Positions 23,500 through 35,065 of a stretch of 64,000 bases of DNA are shown here, piece by piece. The stretch spans positions 110,802-174,801 of the forward strand of contig JAOWCC010000252.1 of assembly GCA_030867875.1 (NCBI GenBank). The letters are read 5' to 3'. The position numbers and the translations under genes are program-made. This stretch comes from Actinernus sp. WN-2022 (taxonomy: Eukaryota > Cnidaria > Anthozoa > Actiniaria > Actinernidae). Position 1 is the first letter of the stretch, and each line of letters begins with the position of its first letter. The notes under the pieces were generated by a model. That model did not search any database. It was not told the origin of the DNA and was given only the letters and a program-made list of their open reading frames with translations.

Positions 23500-23790
23500 A
23501 AACTACGAGAGTAACACCCTGAGATAGAAGAGAAATACCATGTGAATGTCCTGATATTTTTAAATTCGATAGAGATGGCAAAGATTAAAGTGGATTACAA
23601 AAGCGTATAATCTAAAAACTTGGTTTCGGTTACAGTTAACGAGTTCAAGTTCTTCTTCTTTTTTGCATCTACTCGAATCTTTGCAATCCTTTATCAAAAT
23701 AATATCAGATTTCTAGATCCAGTATACCTGAGAACATTTATAATTTGGAGGTTGTCATTGGTTACATAGTGTTAAAATTTTGGGAACTGT
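23500..23790. repeat. Dispersed repeat R3, copy 1
   Basis: It shares taacaccctgag.tagaagag, gtgaatgtcctgata, atggcaaagattaaagtgga and the later aatctttg.atcctt block with 57935-58450. AAGATTAAAG and its inverse CTTTAATCTT-like words suggest a fold-back structure. Confidence 0.65.
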
Positions 23791-24222
23791 GTTTTGTTTT
23801 CTGCGAGTAATAAAACATTCAGTTGCCTTGCCTGCTAAGCTATTTAAGAGCAGCAAGTTTCCGTTTTCACCATGTCCTATGAAACATTCTCATATTGGGA
23901 CACAATTTCTCATGTTCTGGAATCCAATCTTAATTGCGTAACTAGTTGCGGAGAAAAGATTAGTTTACTAGGTTGGCGAAGGTATAACAATGATGTTTTT
24001 TCAAACGTTGTTCCTATTTATATATTTTCAGTTCGACCCGAATTTTATTAAAGAGTCGCCATTTTCCGAAGACCTGACGTGTCCCAATTTTTCTTGTTTC
24101 CCGGTAAATTCCTTGGGTCTCTCAACTATCGCTTCTTCCCTTAGATATTTCGTTGTACTCCCGATTCAGCAGGCTGCATCAGAGCTGTTTCTCCCCGTGT
24201 TGGTGCAAAGAACAGCCGGTTC

Positions 24223-24519
24223 ATTAAACCATAGTTAATAGAGTGGAATGGTTAGGAAACCCGGCAAACTTCAAAAGGGCTAACAAAGGCGCTGCGATTT
24301 AGGTTGGAAGGGGGTAAGACAAAAGACTGTGCACGATCATAGTTCATTAGCGTTCCCTGAACGACTGAACTCACACGTTTCTATTGGCTGATTGACTAAC
24401 ATGTTGGAATTTCTATTGTGTTTTGTGCACGGTAGTGGTCGAAAAAAGCTAACAAAGACCTATAACAACGAAGGTCCCTGAGTTTCCTAACCATTCCACT
24501 CTATTAACTATGATTAAAC
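24223..24519. mobile_element. 283-bp MITE with CATAG ends and 7-bp target duplication
   Basis: The element spans 24230-24512. The left end CATAGTTAATAGAGTGGAAT is matched by the exact inverse on the right; inverted repeats extend about 32 bp. ATTAAAC flanks it on both sides (24223-24229 and 24513-24519). Confidence 0.88.
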
Positions 24520-25659
24520 TCATGCCAGACAAGAAGTACTTAGTTAATTAAATAACGATGCTTCGTTATGTTGTTCAAATTCCAACACTGGCATAAAGTA
24601 CTCATTCATAAAGTATTCTAAAACAAAATTGATGGATCCTGTTCTTACTCTTATTCAAGGTTAAAAGTTACGTTTGTTGAAGGGGAACTAAAAGCGAAAT
24701 CTAACTAAATCATATCACAATATTCCATAAACCGTAACCCATATCACTTCTATAATCTATCATGAAAGGTAAACCCATTTGCGAAGCTGGCTCGATTGGT
24801 ACTAAGTTGCTTAGACAGGACTTGCGGGCTTACCTGCATTTAATGAACGTTTCAGTCCACAAATTATCACGAAGCAGGAGAACGCTTGATAGTACATCTA
24901 ATGAGCTTCTTTCGTTGCCAATTGATTTAGTCGTCCGCTTACTGCCACCAGCCGATGAGAACTGACTGATATTTGTTTAGAAAACGCAAAGGCGATTTAT
25001 TTAGGAGTCAGGCGTTGACCCGGATATCCAGTTTCCATAAGGTAAAATAAATAGCTGACAGGGTAATAAGGGAAAAGATCAAACCGCTGGTTAGCCACGG
25101 GGCGGCCTGCTTTGACGTCTTCAATTTGGACAATAACTGATGATCAGTAACTGTGGGGGCGCGGGCAACTAAACGGCACGTTCGAACGATTAATTTATTA
25201 TTTCCATGCACTGCAGCTCATGGCACACCTCTTGAGAGGAATGCATGGCTGTTAAGTTCTCATGTTTAAGTGTGCCATAACACCGATTACCACATTAAAA
25301 ACTTTCGTGTCTGATGATCTTTGACTTTTGAGAAGCTCAACTGAAGTAGTTCTTTGGTATGTTATTTTACCGCCGACAGATTTCTATTAATCTAGCGCGC
25401 GCCCAAGCAACAAGTGCAAGCCAAAGCCAAAAAAGCCTCTGATTCTTATCAATACAATTATGGTCAGGATGCATATGGTTCAGTTCCATGTTCATAGCTG
25501 TAAATATAAGTTCTAAATACAACAAACTTCTCACTGTGACAGTGGTCCTCCAATTTTGATAACAAACATAGGCACACCGCTACCCTGCTATAAACATGAA
25601 GTCTAAGGAATGAATCAAGGGAATTAAGTCAGTATACGAGCACACTGGGTGTACACTAA
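24520..25659. other. Stretch without a supported gene
   Basis: A hydrophobic minus-strand frame at 25008-25211 was considered as the receptor signal exon but lacks a phase-1 donor. Nothing else was recognised. Confidence 0.4.
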
Positions 25660-25968
25660 AGCTAAGGCCCGGGGGGGGGGGGGTATATTTACTTGAAAAA
25701 TGGGTATGTATGTGAGGCCAAGAGGCTCAAACCCTGACCCTGTTTGACCCAAAATCCGAGCTCCAAAAACCCTGATTGCCCCTTTTTTTAATAAAAACAT
25801 GTGAAATAAATTGTTCGCCTGAACCCAAATTAAACTCAAATCCTGACCCTGATCTGCCCAAATCAGGTCAAAACCCTGACCCTGCCTGCCCAAACTTAGC
25901 TCAAAACCATGACCCACCCCCGCGGCACATACATAATACGTCACAAACAGGAGTAACCCCCGGGAGCT
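25660..25968. repeat. GC-rich inverted repeat element with ccctgaccctg words
   Basis: The left end gcccggggggg...tatattt and the right end ggagtaacccccgggagc are roughly inverted. The interior repeats aaaccctgaccctg-type words four to five times. It resembles the start of R2 (cgggaagggggtactccc). Confidence 0.55.
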
Positions 25969-26139
25969 AAGGACGGAAGTTGAAGAAGGTACTTAACAAG
26001 GGACAGTTTAAGACCAATGCGTAGGGTGATGTGAATGCCTTCAAAACCCTGTTGGTCCAAATCTATTCTATTCCAGATGTGACCGCAGTTGTATCTTTAA
26101 TTTAAAAAACCCACGACTCCTTTCATATATATCTCTAGA

Positions 26140-26308
26140 CACCCTGCCATATCACCCTGCCATATCACCCTGCCATATCACCCTGCCATATCACCCTGCC
26201 ATATCACCCTGCCATATCACCCTGCCATATCACCCTGCCATATCACCCTGCCATATCACCCTGCCATATCACCCTGCCATATCACCCTGCCATATCACCC
26301 TGCCATAT
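26140..26308. repeat. 13 exact copies of a 13-bp unit
   Basis: CACCCTGCCATAT repeats without visible variation for 169 bp. Such uniformity suggests recent expansion or a highly mutable locus. Confidence 0.95.
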
Positions 26309-27469
26309 CAGTCCACCGTATTGAGCGAGACTTTCGTAAACTAAATCATTTTCAAAGTCATCACACGCGCGATCGATGGATCTGTTATTTATGGGACATT
26401 AGAAAATTACTCGCCCGTCTCCCATTTTGTTCAGTCAGCACGCTGGTAGGAAGTAGAAGCATCAGTTCCTCACGATCTTGATCTTAAGCGTATGAGGTGC
26501 TGAGTAGTTAAGTTTCGACCTGCAAATGCCAAATGGTTATTATAGGCCTTCTTCCATCACGAAGTTTTATAAAGTTTAGGCCGCTAATGTGTAAAAACTA
26601 ATGTGTGTTTTTCTCATTCGACTGACAGCTACGTATTCGTACAGAGGTCGTAAACTGTCAGCTAGGTAAAACCCGCCGTTTACGGTGACATTTGATTAGA
26701 TCAGTGCCGTAATTTGTCATCTGGGATTTCACTACACCTCGAATCCAAGCTAAAATAAGTTCATCATGTGTACTCTATTTCAAAAAGGCTAAAACGTATG
26801 CTTTGGTATAAACCGGCTCTCTTCTTCTCGCACTTCTGCTTCTGTAAATATAAATAAGGAGAAGTTTTTTCTCGGCACGCTTAGTTAACCTTGTGTTATT
26901 AATTATGACGGACTTTCATTCCGGTCAATTAGTGGATCCCGTTACATTCTAATCAGGTAGATAAGAGCAGTGATTATATCGTTAAATAACAAATCGATCA
27001 GTTTATGCAGACAAGTAGGTTAAAATGTCCGTCTCAAGTTCAGTACTCCAAACTCTAAGGTTGCATGCAGAGAGACCACATAACGTGTTTGTTACGGGCG
27101 ACAAAGAGGAGCCCGCAAACCTAATCTCAACATCGGTCAGCGGCATGTGTTAGTGTGGCAAGTCTCATCTCAGAATTCGAAATTCTTTCTTCCACTGGAA
27201 TAATAGGCTCGGTTTCAGCCGTTAGGGTGTCGTTTCTCCAAAGCCTCCCCCACTAACGGCTGGTCGCGCGGTCAACACACCGTGTCGGTGACGTCAGCTG
27301 ATTAAAATTCAATATTATTCAATTTGCGTGTTTTGACAAGAAAAGCTGTTTACCCGTTCTAAACTTTCAAAACACACTGGAACTCTAAACTAAAACTCCA
27401 AGTGTGAAACGAATTCTCAAGAACAAATGCCATTTAAAATCATTGAGAAACGTTAACTAGGCTTCCCAC
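26309..27469. other. Stretch without a supported gene
   Basis: A short duplication of ctgtcagctagg/ctgacagctacg words lies near 26625-26665. No gene or RNA was recognised. Confidence 0.4.
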
Positions 27470-27740
27470 TGTCCCAGGACAACGGGACAACCATTATTTA
27501 TGAGTATAGCTGAGAGACCGGGACAACGGACAACCACTTCGACGAAATAATTCTAAGTCTCAAGTCGTTGTCTCACTGTCCCAGGACAACGGGACAACCA
27601 CTTCGACGAAATAATTCTAAATCTCAAGTCGCTGTCCCTCTGTCCCGGGACAACAAAATTGTATGCATACTAATGAGTATAGCTGAGAGGCCGGGACAAC
27701 GGGACAACTGCATGCACTTCGTCGAAATATTTCTAAGTCT
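27470..27740. repeat. Tandem repeat of about 64 bp with gggacaac words
   Basis: The phrase acttcgacgaaataattcta, then agtctcaagtcg, then tgtcccaggacaacgggaca occurs two to three times. Copies alternate with atgagtatagctgagagacc. Confidence 0.75.
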
Positions 27741-29249
27741 CTTGCCGTGATTTGAACTCGGAAATATTTTCGTTGCGCGATAACAAGTATTCGAAATGAA
27801 AAAAAAATGAAGTTATCAACAATTAATTAATGATTCGTGTAAGGCATTCATATGGGCATGCAAGGTGTTAATTTTGTATTGTGAAAATTTGTGATCTGAT
27901 TGGTTGAAACATGAAAGGTTAGGAAGACATTTAATTTCCTCCAATTTTTCAAACTATTAAAACTACGATTTGCACTGCGGTTCCAAATGTCGTTTGTAGA
28001 GCAAATCGTATATATGTTCGGAACCTTATCATTCGTGCCTGTTTCGTAGCTATTGTTTTTGGCTGTTCCTATTGGTTGGAAGATAATTTGTTAATAAAAA
28101 TGGAATGAAACTAAGACTTCATACTACTTTTATTTCAGAATAATCATAATTATCACCCAGTGTTTTCGTTGTCTAAAACACAGACAAATCCCATGTGAGG
28201 GAGGCTCAGTGCCACATAACAATGGCTTTTGACGTACTTTTTACACGGATCATTACATAACAGTAACGTTTTTCACAGTCTGGATTGCTGCAATACGATT
28301 GGTAGATGAAACAATGGCACAGCGGAGTGTCAAATTCACTGAGTAGGGGACGGTCTACTGTTTGTCGCTTCTTCAGTGCAGGCGAGATCGAATTGACATG
28401 GTAGGGGACGGTCTACTGTTTGTCGCCTCGTTGCAGGCGAAATCGACTGATTGAGCATCCGCGAAACTCGAAAACTGCAAACTACGTGACATTTTTCTCC
28501 CGTTAAAGTAAACCAGTGAAAGGGAAGCTGAGTGTGGTGAAGGACCTGTGTTTGGGCAACCGTTATTTGAAGGAATTTTGGCGATGTACGGGATTTTTGT
28601 GGGAATTCGAGGCGATTTTCTGCAACTGATCGGCGTATATACGGTAATTGTACAATTTGCTACCTTCCCAATAATTATACGTATACTAAGGGAAGGAAAA
28701 TTGCTGTAACTCCCTCAATATTGAACGGAATGGCTTGAAACTTCACAGAAACTGAAAGGAACACACAAGAGACAGGTAAGCATATTTTAACGATTTACTG
28801 AATTTTATTTTAGAGCAAACGGGCATTCGAACTAAAATTCCATACATTTACTGTAATTTCAAATATCCGGGAAATAACCGTTTTACGCATAATGAGCCTG
28901 GGGTACCTATGGTTTCCCACTATGTGGTTCAGTTTGTGTTTGCCTTTTGTCCTCGTGCTCATGCACTTACGCTTGTGTATGTATTTTGTTTTGGTCTGTC
29001 ATGGTTTGCGTTCCATCACCGTTTTAGTCTCCTTTGATAGTTTCGCCGGTGTATTTTGCCTTCGTTGTAATTCAGCTTTGGTCTAAAGTATATTGCTTTA
29101 TTCCTTCGTTACTACCATATGTATCTCGACGCGGATTTGTGCAGTGCGGTATAAATGTTCTAGTTAATTTTCTATTCTTCGTTTAGTCCTTTATTTTTGC
29201 ACGTTTGGCACATGTATTGCCATGAGTTTGGCACATGATTGTGTTGCCT
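27741..29249. other. Noncoding stretch with a 55-bp duplication and a decayed element end
   Basis: Gtaggggacggtctactgtt is repeated at about 28347 and 28402 with flanking gcaggcga.atcga. Near 28880-28915 cctggggtacctatgg resembles a diverged CACAGG-family right end. No gene was recognised. Confidence 0.5.
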
Positions 29250-29700
29250 TGAGTTTACGTGCCCTCCCACCTACATCAGCGGCGGCCAAGTATCACAGCA
29301 TGAGAGTTTTTACCAGTTGCGTTGTACTGTTTTTCTTTTCCTTTTTTAATGTTTATTTTTAAACTAATAAAAATGGATATTTCAATGTTACGATTACTGT
29401 TGTTATTATCATTAGGTTCGTGTGCAGCAGTGGAAAGGCAACGACGAGCTTCGGCCTGAGGACTGGGGATGGAAACTGTCGAGTGGTAAGCTCCTTCCGT
29501 TGAGAACTGACCAGCCACCAGCCCATCAATTTCTGCTGGAGGTCATCCGTTGCAACTGCAATACTGACTGTAGAACCCAGAGGTGCAGGTGCAAGAAGCA
29601 CGACTTTGATTGCTCTCCTAGGTGTGGCGTGTGCAAGGGACAACGTTGTGCTAACTCATCTTCCATAGATCTCGATGCTGGCCTAAATGAGGACGTGTAA
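29250..29700 (+). pseudogene. Partial two-exon fragment of a CXC-type cysteine-rich protein
   Basis: The first block (about 29250-29322) reads LPPTSAAAKYHSMRVF. After a short intron-like gap the second block (from about 29412) reads VQQWKGNDELRPEDWGWK and ends with a cysteine cluster, IRCNCNTDCRTQRCRCKK, then CSPRCGVCKGQRCANSS, before a stop at 29700. Nine or more cysteines in CxC and CxxC spacing resemble a tesmin/TSO1-like CXC zinc-binding domain. I recall this arrangement in many repeated, probably transposon-derived, invertebrate proteins. The splice donor is poor and no 5' coding part was found, so a fragment is more likely than a working gene. The product is otherwise unrecognised. Confidence 0.6.
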
Positions 29701-29785
29701 CTCTCCCGACTGCATATTGGTTTAGCTTTCTACATGTACATTTGTTTTTGATTCGAACTTGTACTATGACCAGCCTGGTTATTCT

Positions 29786-30174
29786 ATAGACCCATTCGAA
29801 AAATGGCTGCCGCTAATTTGCATAATTTTGATATTCAATATTTTCTGAAGAATAAACTAGCCTATGTGAAAGAGCGATTTCGTGTTAGCAACATGTAGCA
29901 CTTTGATAATGGAAGAATATATCCTTACAAAGCAATCAGCGTTTGAAACTCTCAAGAAACACGAAAACGAGGCTAGTCAGTCCTGACGTCCTGAATCTCA
30001 TACAAAACTCTCTTATTTGGAACCTCGGTTACTTCGCAACACTTGGTGCTATGCTCCTTAAATTTTACAAATGTACTCATTTTTGCATGCTCTCTGAAGT
30101 GGCAGTGCTTATTTTAGTGCCAGCATTTCCTAACAACCAAAGCTTGGTGACGCCATTTTTCGAATGGGTCTATG
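29786..30174. mobile_element. MITE of about 390 bp
   Basis: Inverted ends: atagacccattcgaaaaatg on the left and its inverse catttttcgaatgggtctat on the right. The interior has no coding content. Confidence 0.75.
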
Positions 30175-30532
30175 AGGCAACTAAAATGCATAACGCTTAA
30201 AGTGCCACTATGATCAAATTTTGGCATATGAATGTTTTCTCATATTCATAAAGTAGAGTTGCTATATTATTACCAGTTCAAACCGTTTTCCAATGCGACG
30301 ACGGGAAGTCTTATTTTTTTGGACTCCGAATCTTGAATTTTACGTCCGCCATTACTCGAACGTGTTCCTGTTGGCGAGGAACGCCTAGTCATTTTTGAGC
30401 ATACGTGACGTCAAAGTCTCAACACAACAACACGTGGGGCTACTTTTCTCATACAAACCTTCACGCGAACCTGAACACATGTAGCAAGAAAGTGTACCAT
30501 TTTTCCGCAAAGAAAAAGATTTGAATAGAAAT

Positions 30533-30658
30533 ATGCCTTCCAGTTTGTGCATTGTACAGGACTGTAGCAATTTAACGAACCACAAAGCTGACATTTCGCT
30601 ACATTCAAGCCTTCTAGTTGAGTACCGTACGATCGAGCAGCCGTGTGATAATCAGTGA
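30533..30658 (+). pseudogene. THAP-domain start exon, left arm
   Basis: The frame reads MPSSLCIVQDCSNLTNHKAD then ISLHS before losing similarity; it stops after 41 residues. The Cys-x4-Cys start and CSN...K.xISLH pattern match the beginning of the C2CH THAP zinc-binding DNA-binding domain found in P-element and Kolobok transposases and in host THAP proteins. The second half of the domain is missing here. Confidence 0.65.
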
Positions 30659-32412
30659 ATAAGGTTTGTAATTTTCTTCAAGCCTCAAGGATGGTTTGTG
30701 TATGTTTTGGTCGTTTTGAGGACAGAAGCTTCTCCAGAATTGTTTGTGTCACATGGAATAGCCGGTAAGATCGTACCAGAGTCCACTATAACCGTTCGGA
30801 AGAAGGCCAAAATAGCTGAACCAACTGACAGAATGTCATAAATTAACCGAAAAATAAGCTGAGGATATAGTTTGTCATATTGCTATTTCCTATAAACAGA
30901 TAAACCTAGCGATGTTTAGTATGCCTTTCACTTTACTGCTAATTTTATTTTCAAGACAATAAACCACAGAAGAAATGACCAATTCTTGGGTTGCACGTGA
31001 CGTCATCACGCCGATTCAGTCTTCAAAAACCTAAATTTTAAACTATAAATCCTATAAAGCTGTTTCTTTAGCATGTTGTAGATGTTCATGGTATATGTCC
31101 TTACACGAAATTTAAGGTCTGTACGATGTTTTGCTTCCGAGTTATGAGGTTTATGTGTATCCAAACCGAAAGCTTCACGTATTTCAGATGAGTCGTGAAA
31201 ATCAACTATTTGTGCCAAATTAAAGGTTTTTGGCTTAATAAATGTTTAGAAGTTCGATTTAATGGGACTCTTAGTGAAACCGAATGAAATGTTTGCTTTA
31301 TTAAAGACTGTGAAGTTTTGGCGGCCATCTTGGTGGTTCAAGGCTAACCACCAAGATGGCCGCCCCATACATTTTACAGTAACAACTTGTCATATTTGTT
31401 TGCCCATAACTCTGAAACGAAATGCTCTTCTACTTCAAAATTTGGCCCAGGGATTAAGTTTTGATATCTCTTCAAGTTCAAAAACATTTTATTTCATTTT
31501 GAAATAAAAATATTTAAAGATATTCTTTTGTCACGTGGTTGCAACCGAAGAATACTATTTCATGCGGGGTGCGCGAATTATCGATAAGTACTGTAAAGCT
31601 CACTCAGCAGATCAGTCAGTTTCAATACCTTTTTTCAGTCTCTAGTAAATTCTTATCACTCACGATTTCAAGTTAGACAACAGAGCGATTTAATTTTATA
31701 GCAATTACATTGTATTTTAGAATGTAGATTCGCCGGAAAATCTATTGCCGGAACACAAGTCTCATTCGTGTTCCACTATTAAAAAAAACTTAGAATTGTG
31801 ATTTCTTCCTGTAGCCCAGATAACAGCACAACCTTAAAGCCGAACCAGGGAAAATACCCTAGGAATGACTAACATCAAATCGTGAGTGATGAGAATTTAC
31901 TAGAGACTGAAAAAAGGTATTGAAACTGATTGATCTGCAGCTTTACAGTGGCGATATTACTTCGCGCCCCTGGCCCTGTCGCTGTTTGAGACACAAACAA
32001 AGTACTGTGCATGAAATAATATTGGTCATTTCTTCTGTGGTTTAGTGTCTTGAAAATAAAATTAGCAGTAAAGTGAAAGGCATACTAAACATCGCTAGGT
32101 TTATCTGTTTATAGGAAACAGCAATATGACAAACTATGTTCTCGGCAAACTATGTTCTCAGCTTATTTTTCCGTTAATTTATGACATTCTGTCAGTTGGT
32201 TCGGCTGTTTTGGCCTTCTTCCGAACTGTTAGTGTTATAGTGAACTCTGGTACGATCTTACCGGCTATTCCATGTGACACAAACAATTCTGGAGAAGCTA
32301 ATCTGTCCTCAAAACGACCAAAACATACACAAACCATCCTTGTCCTTGAGGCTTGAAGAAAATTACAAACCTTATTCACTGATTATCACACGGCTGCTCG
32401 TACGGTACTCAG

Positions 32413-32502
32413 CTAGAACTGAAGGTTTGAATGTAGCGAAATGCCAGCTTTGTGGTTTGTTAAATTACTACAGTCCTGTACAATGCATAAACTGGAAGGC
32501 AT
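32413..32502 (-). pseudogene. THAP-domain start exon, right arm
   Basis: This is the inverted counterpart of the left-arm fragment: MPSSLCIVQDCSNLTNHKAG then ISLHSNLQF and stop. Asp/Gly differs from the left arm. The ATG overlaps the target duplication of the nested insertion, so that insertion landed at the start of this exon. Confidence 0.65.
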
Positions 32503-32639
32503 ATTTACGGTGGCCCGTAAGGGACATGCTGCAAATAAACAATTGCCTCGTGCGAAAATAAAAATAAACTGATGCAAACACAAAATGTTTGCGGAAATAA
32601 TAAAAAAGATGCTGCAAATACATGAAAATTGTCACTGCA

Positions 32640-32970
32640 AATTAAAACTGATTGCTGCAAATTAAAACTCGTTGCTGCAAACTAAAACTGGTTGCTGCAA
32701 ACTAAAACTGGTTGCTGCAAATTAATTACTTGTTGCTGCAAACTAAAACTCGTTGCTGCAAACTAAAATTTGTTGCTGCAAACTAAAACTCGTTGCTGCA
32801 AACTAAAACTCGTTGCTGCAAACTGAAACTCGTTGCTGCAAACTAACATTGGTTGCTGCAAACTAAAACTCGTTGCTGCAAACTAATAAAACTTGTTGCT
32901 GCAAACTAAAATGTGTTGCTGCAAACTAAAACTAGTTGCTGCAAATTATTAACGTGCATGTTGCTGCAAA
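32640..32970. repeat. Left subterminal 20-bp array
   Basis: About 16 copies of gctgcaaactaaaactcgtt, with variants in the last four bases, follow the left terminal repeat of the nested element. Confidence 0.92.
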
Positions 32971-33146
32971 CTCCGTCGCTGTAATTTTCCCACCAATATT
33001 ACGGGTTTCCTTTACGGCACATGCGTATAACTTCTAGCTGCTGTGACTGAGGGGCGGGGTGAGTAGTATACTCCTTCCTGATCGAACATCTGACTTGTTT
33101 ACTGTACTAGAAACCACATATTACATGTAGTTGTACTAAAACTACG

Positions 33147-33284
33147 ATGTTCTGTCCATCGTGTTCCGCCGAGGTATTTTCCTCGGCGGCTAACTATTGT
33201 TGTAGTTGCGGCAATCCACTGGAACCTCAAGGAGTGATGAATATTGTCAATGGAGGACTTCCGAAGGAGAAAAGAAGCGGATAG
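33147..33284 (+). CDS. 45-residue zinc-ribbon-like frame inside the nested transposon
   Basis: The frame reads MFCPSCSAEVFSSAANYCCS then CGNPLEPQG and ends SG-stop. Cysteines at 3, 6, 18 and 21 form two CxxC knuckles as in a zinc ribbon. It may be the first exon of a captured or element-encoded gene; a possible further piece (VVIQTVIMLAKDGTIATKRG, around 34630-34690) lies 1.4 kb downstream in the same orientation. The sequence between is T-rich and resembles no known protein. Function unknown. Confidence 0.45.
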   Translation: MFCPSCSAEVFSSAANYCCSCGNPLEPQGVMNIVNGGLPKEKRSG

Positions 33285-34774
33285 GAGGGGGCATTTCACT
33301 AGTAAAACCAAGAAAACTAAGAAACTAGACCCACCACAAGGAGAATGGGGATGATGCGAGTTTGCGAGTTGAAAAATGCGAGTTGCAAGAAAAAGTAAGA
33401 AAAATGAAATTAGAGTTCCTGCGATGGAAAATGATTTTTGAGGGAGAATATTTTTTTTTTTCGTTTTCAGGAACTCCGAGTTTCGATGAAACGTGGACCC
33501 CCGCTTCTGGACCCCTATAATTTTTTTTTTATACCAGCGTTTATTTATGCCTCGCTGGAGGTTTTATTTTGTTCTCTTTGCCCTCACAGTTATTCAGAGC
33601 AAAGTCCTTTCTATTTCTAATTTACAATATTTCGATTGCAATCACAATTACTTAGTTTAACTATCACGAGAGTTCAAACTCATATCTCAAGACAATTTCG
33701 TTCTTCACAGCGGTAGGCCTTAAGCGCTATAATAATTCTAATATCTCAAGCAGTCATATTTTGTACCTTTCTTTGCTTTTTTTCGATCAATGTTCCGTTC
33801 CTTTTTTTGCCAGCTTAATTATTTTCTTCTTGATCATTTAAGTTCTTTCCCGTTGTTTCCATCGATTTTCCAGCGATTTTCCAGCGAGAATCGTCAGCCT
33901 TTGTTGATGTTTCCACAGGGGTCCGGTCAGTTTTATAATTTCCTCTCAGAGTTCAGTTTCGCTCGTTTTTCTTGTTCTGTCATTTTTTTCGGGTTCAATA
34001 CTTTTCTTGTTTGACCTCCTTGTTTGTTCATGTCATTTCCAGTTCGATAAATTGTTTTTGCAATCCAAAGTTCTGTATATTCGATTCATGTCCGTAAGCC
34101 ATATCCCATTTCTGACGGTTCTCACGGTTCGTTTTCGGTTCTATATATTATTTTATACTCGGTTCAGTTTTCTCCATTTGTGTATGGGCGTCAAACAGTT
34201 TCAACATCGGATTCGGTTTCTAGTTCTATTTCTTCTATTCATACACTCAGTTCAGTTTTCTCGGTGTCCATACGCTAGTCCGGGTACAGTTCAGACTCTC
34301 TTCTGTTCTCGAGTTCGCTCATTTCTAAACTTCTCGGCTCTGTTCATCTCGGTTTTGTATCTGGAGAATACTGATTCCGAATCGAAAGCTCGTCAAAAAA
34401 ATGCTTGCTTTTTATCGTTTATCTTCTATCAGAAACAAATGAAATCATGACCTAAAGTCAAATTCTCTTGGACTTGGCTCCCCCTTGGCTCAGCCTTCGA
34501 AATTTCCAGAGTCTGGGTCTTTCCACACGACAGATCCACTCTATTTTCCCTCCATGTTTTTCTGTAACATTTCAACTTTCAACTCGCAACTCGCACTTTT
34601 CAACTCGCCCTTTCCCTATCCTGCACCACAAGAGGTTGTTATCCAAACAGTAATAATGCTGGCGAAAGATGGCACGATAGCCACCAAACGTGGGCTGATC
34701 GGGCTGAACTTCCCATTAAAAGTCTTACCGACAGACACTGTACTGGAGAGGAGTTGCTGACGAAGGCGGTGGAG

Positions 34775-35065
34775 AAACACGCTTTAGTTTGCAGCAACCC
34801 GTTTTAGTTTGCAGCAACAAGTTTTAGTTTGCAGCAACGTAACGAGTTTTAGTTTGCAGCAACAAGTTTTAGTTTGCAGCAACCAGTTAATTTGCAGCAA
34901 CTAGTAGTTTTAGTTTGCAGCAACCATGCAGTTTTAGTTTGCAGCAACGAGTTTTAGTTTGCAGCAACACATTTTAGTTTGTAGCAACCAATTTTAATTT
35001 GCAGCAACCAATTTTAATTTGCAGCAACCAGTTTTAATTTGCAGCAATCAGTTTTAATTTGCAGT
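34775..35065. repeat. Right subterminal 20-bp array, inverted
   Basis: About 13 copies of aacgagttttagtttgcagc, the reverse complement of the left array unit, precede the right terminal repeat. Confidence 0.92.

Noticed and set aside
25008..25211. Hydrophobic frame as signal-peptide exon of the acetylcholine receptor
   Set aside because: No GT donor in phase 1 follows the hydrophobic part, and the distance and sequence give no support.
33438..34450. Phe/Leu/Ser-rich frames as membrane proteins
   Set aside because: The region is T-rich interior of a transposon; hydrophobicity follows from base composition, with no family match.
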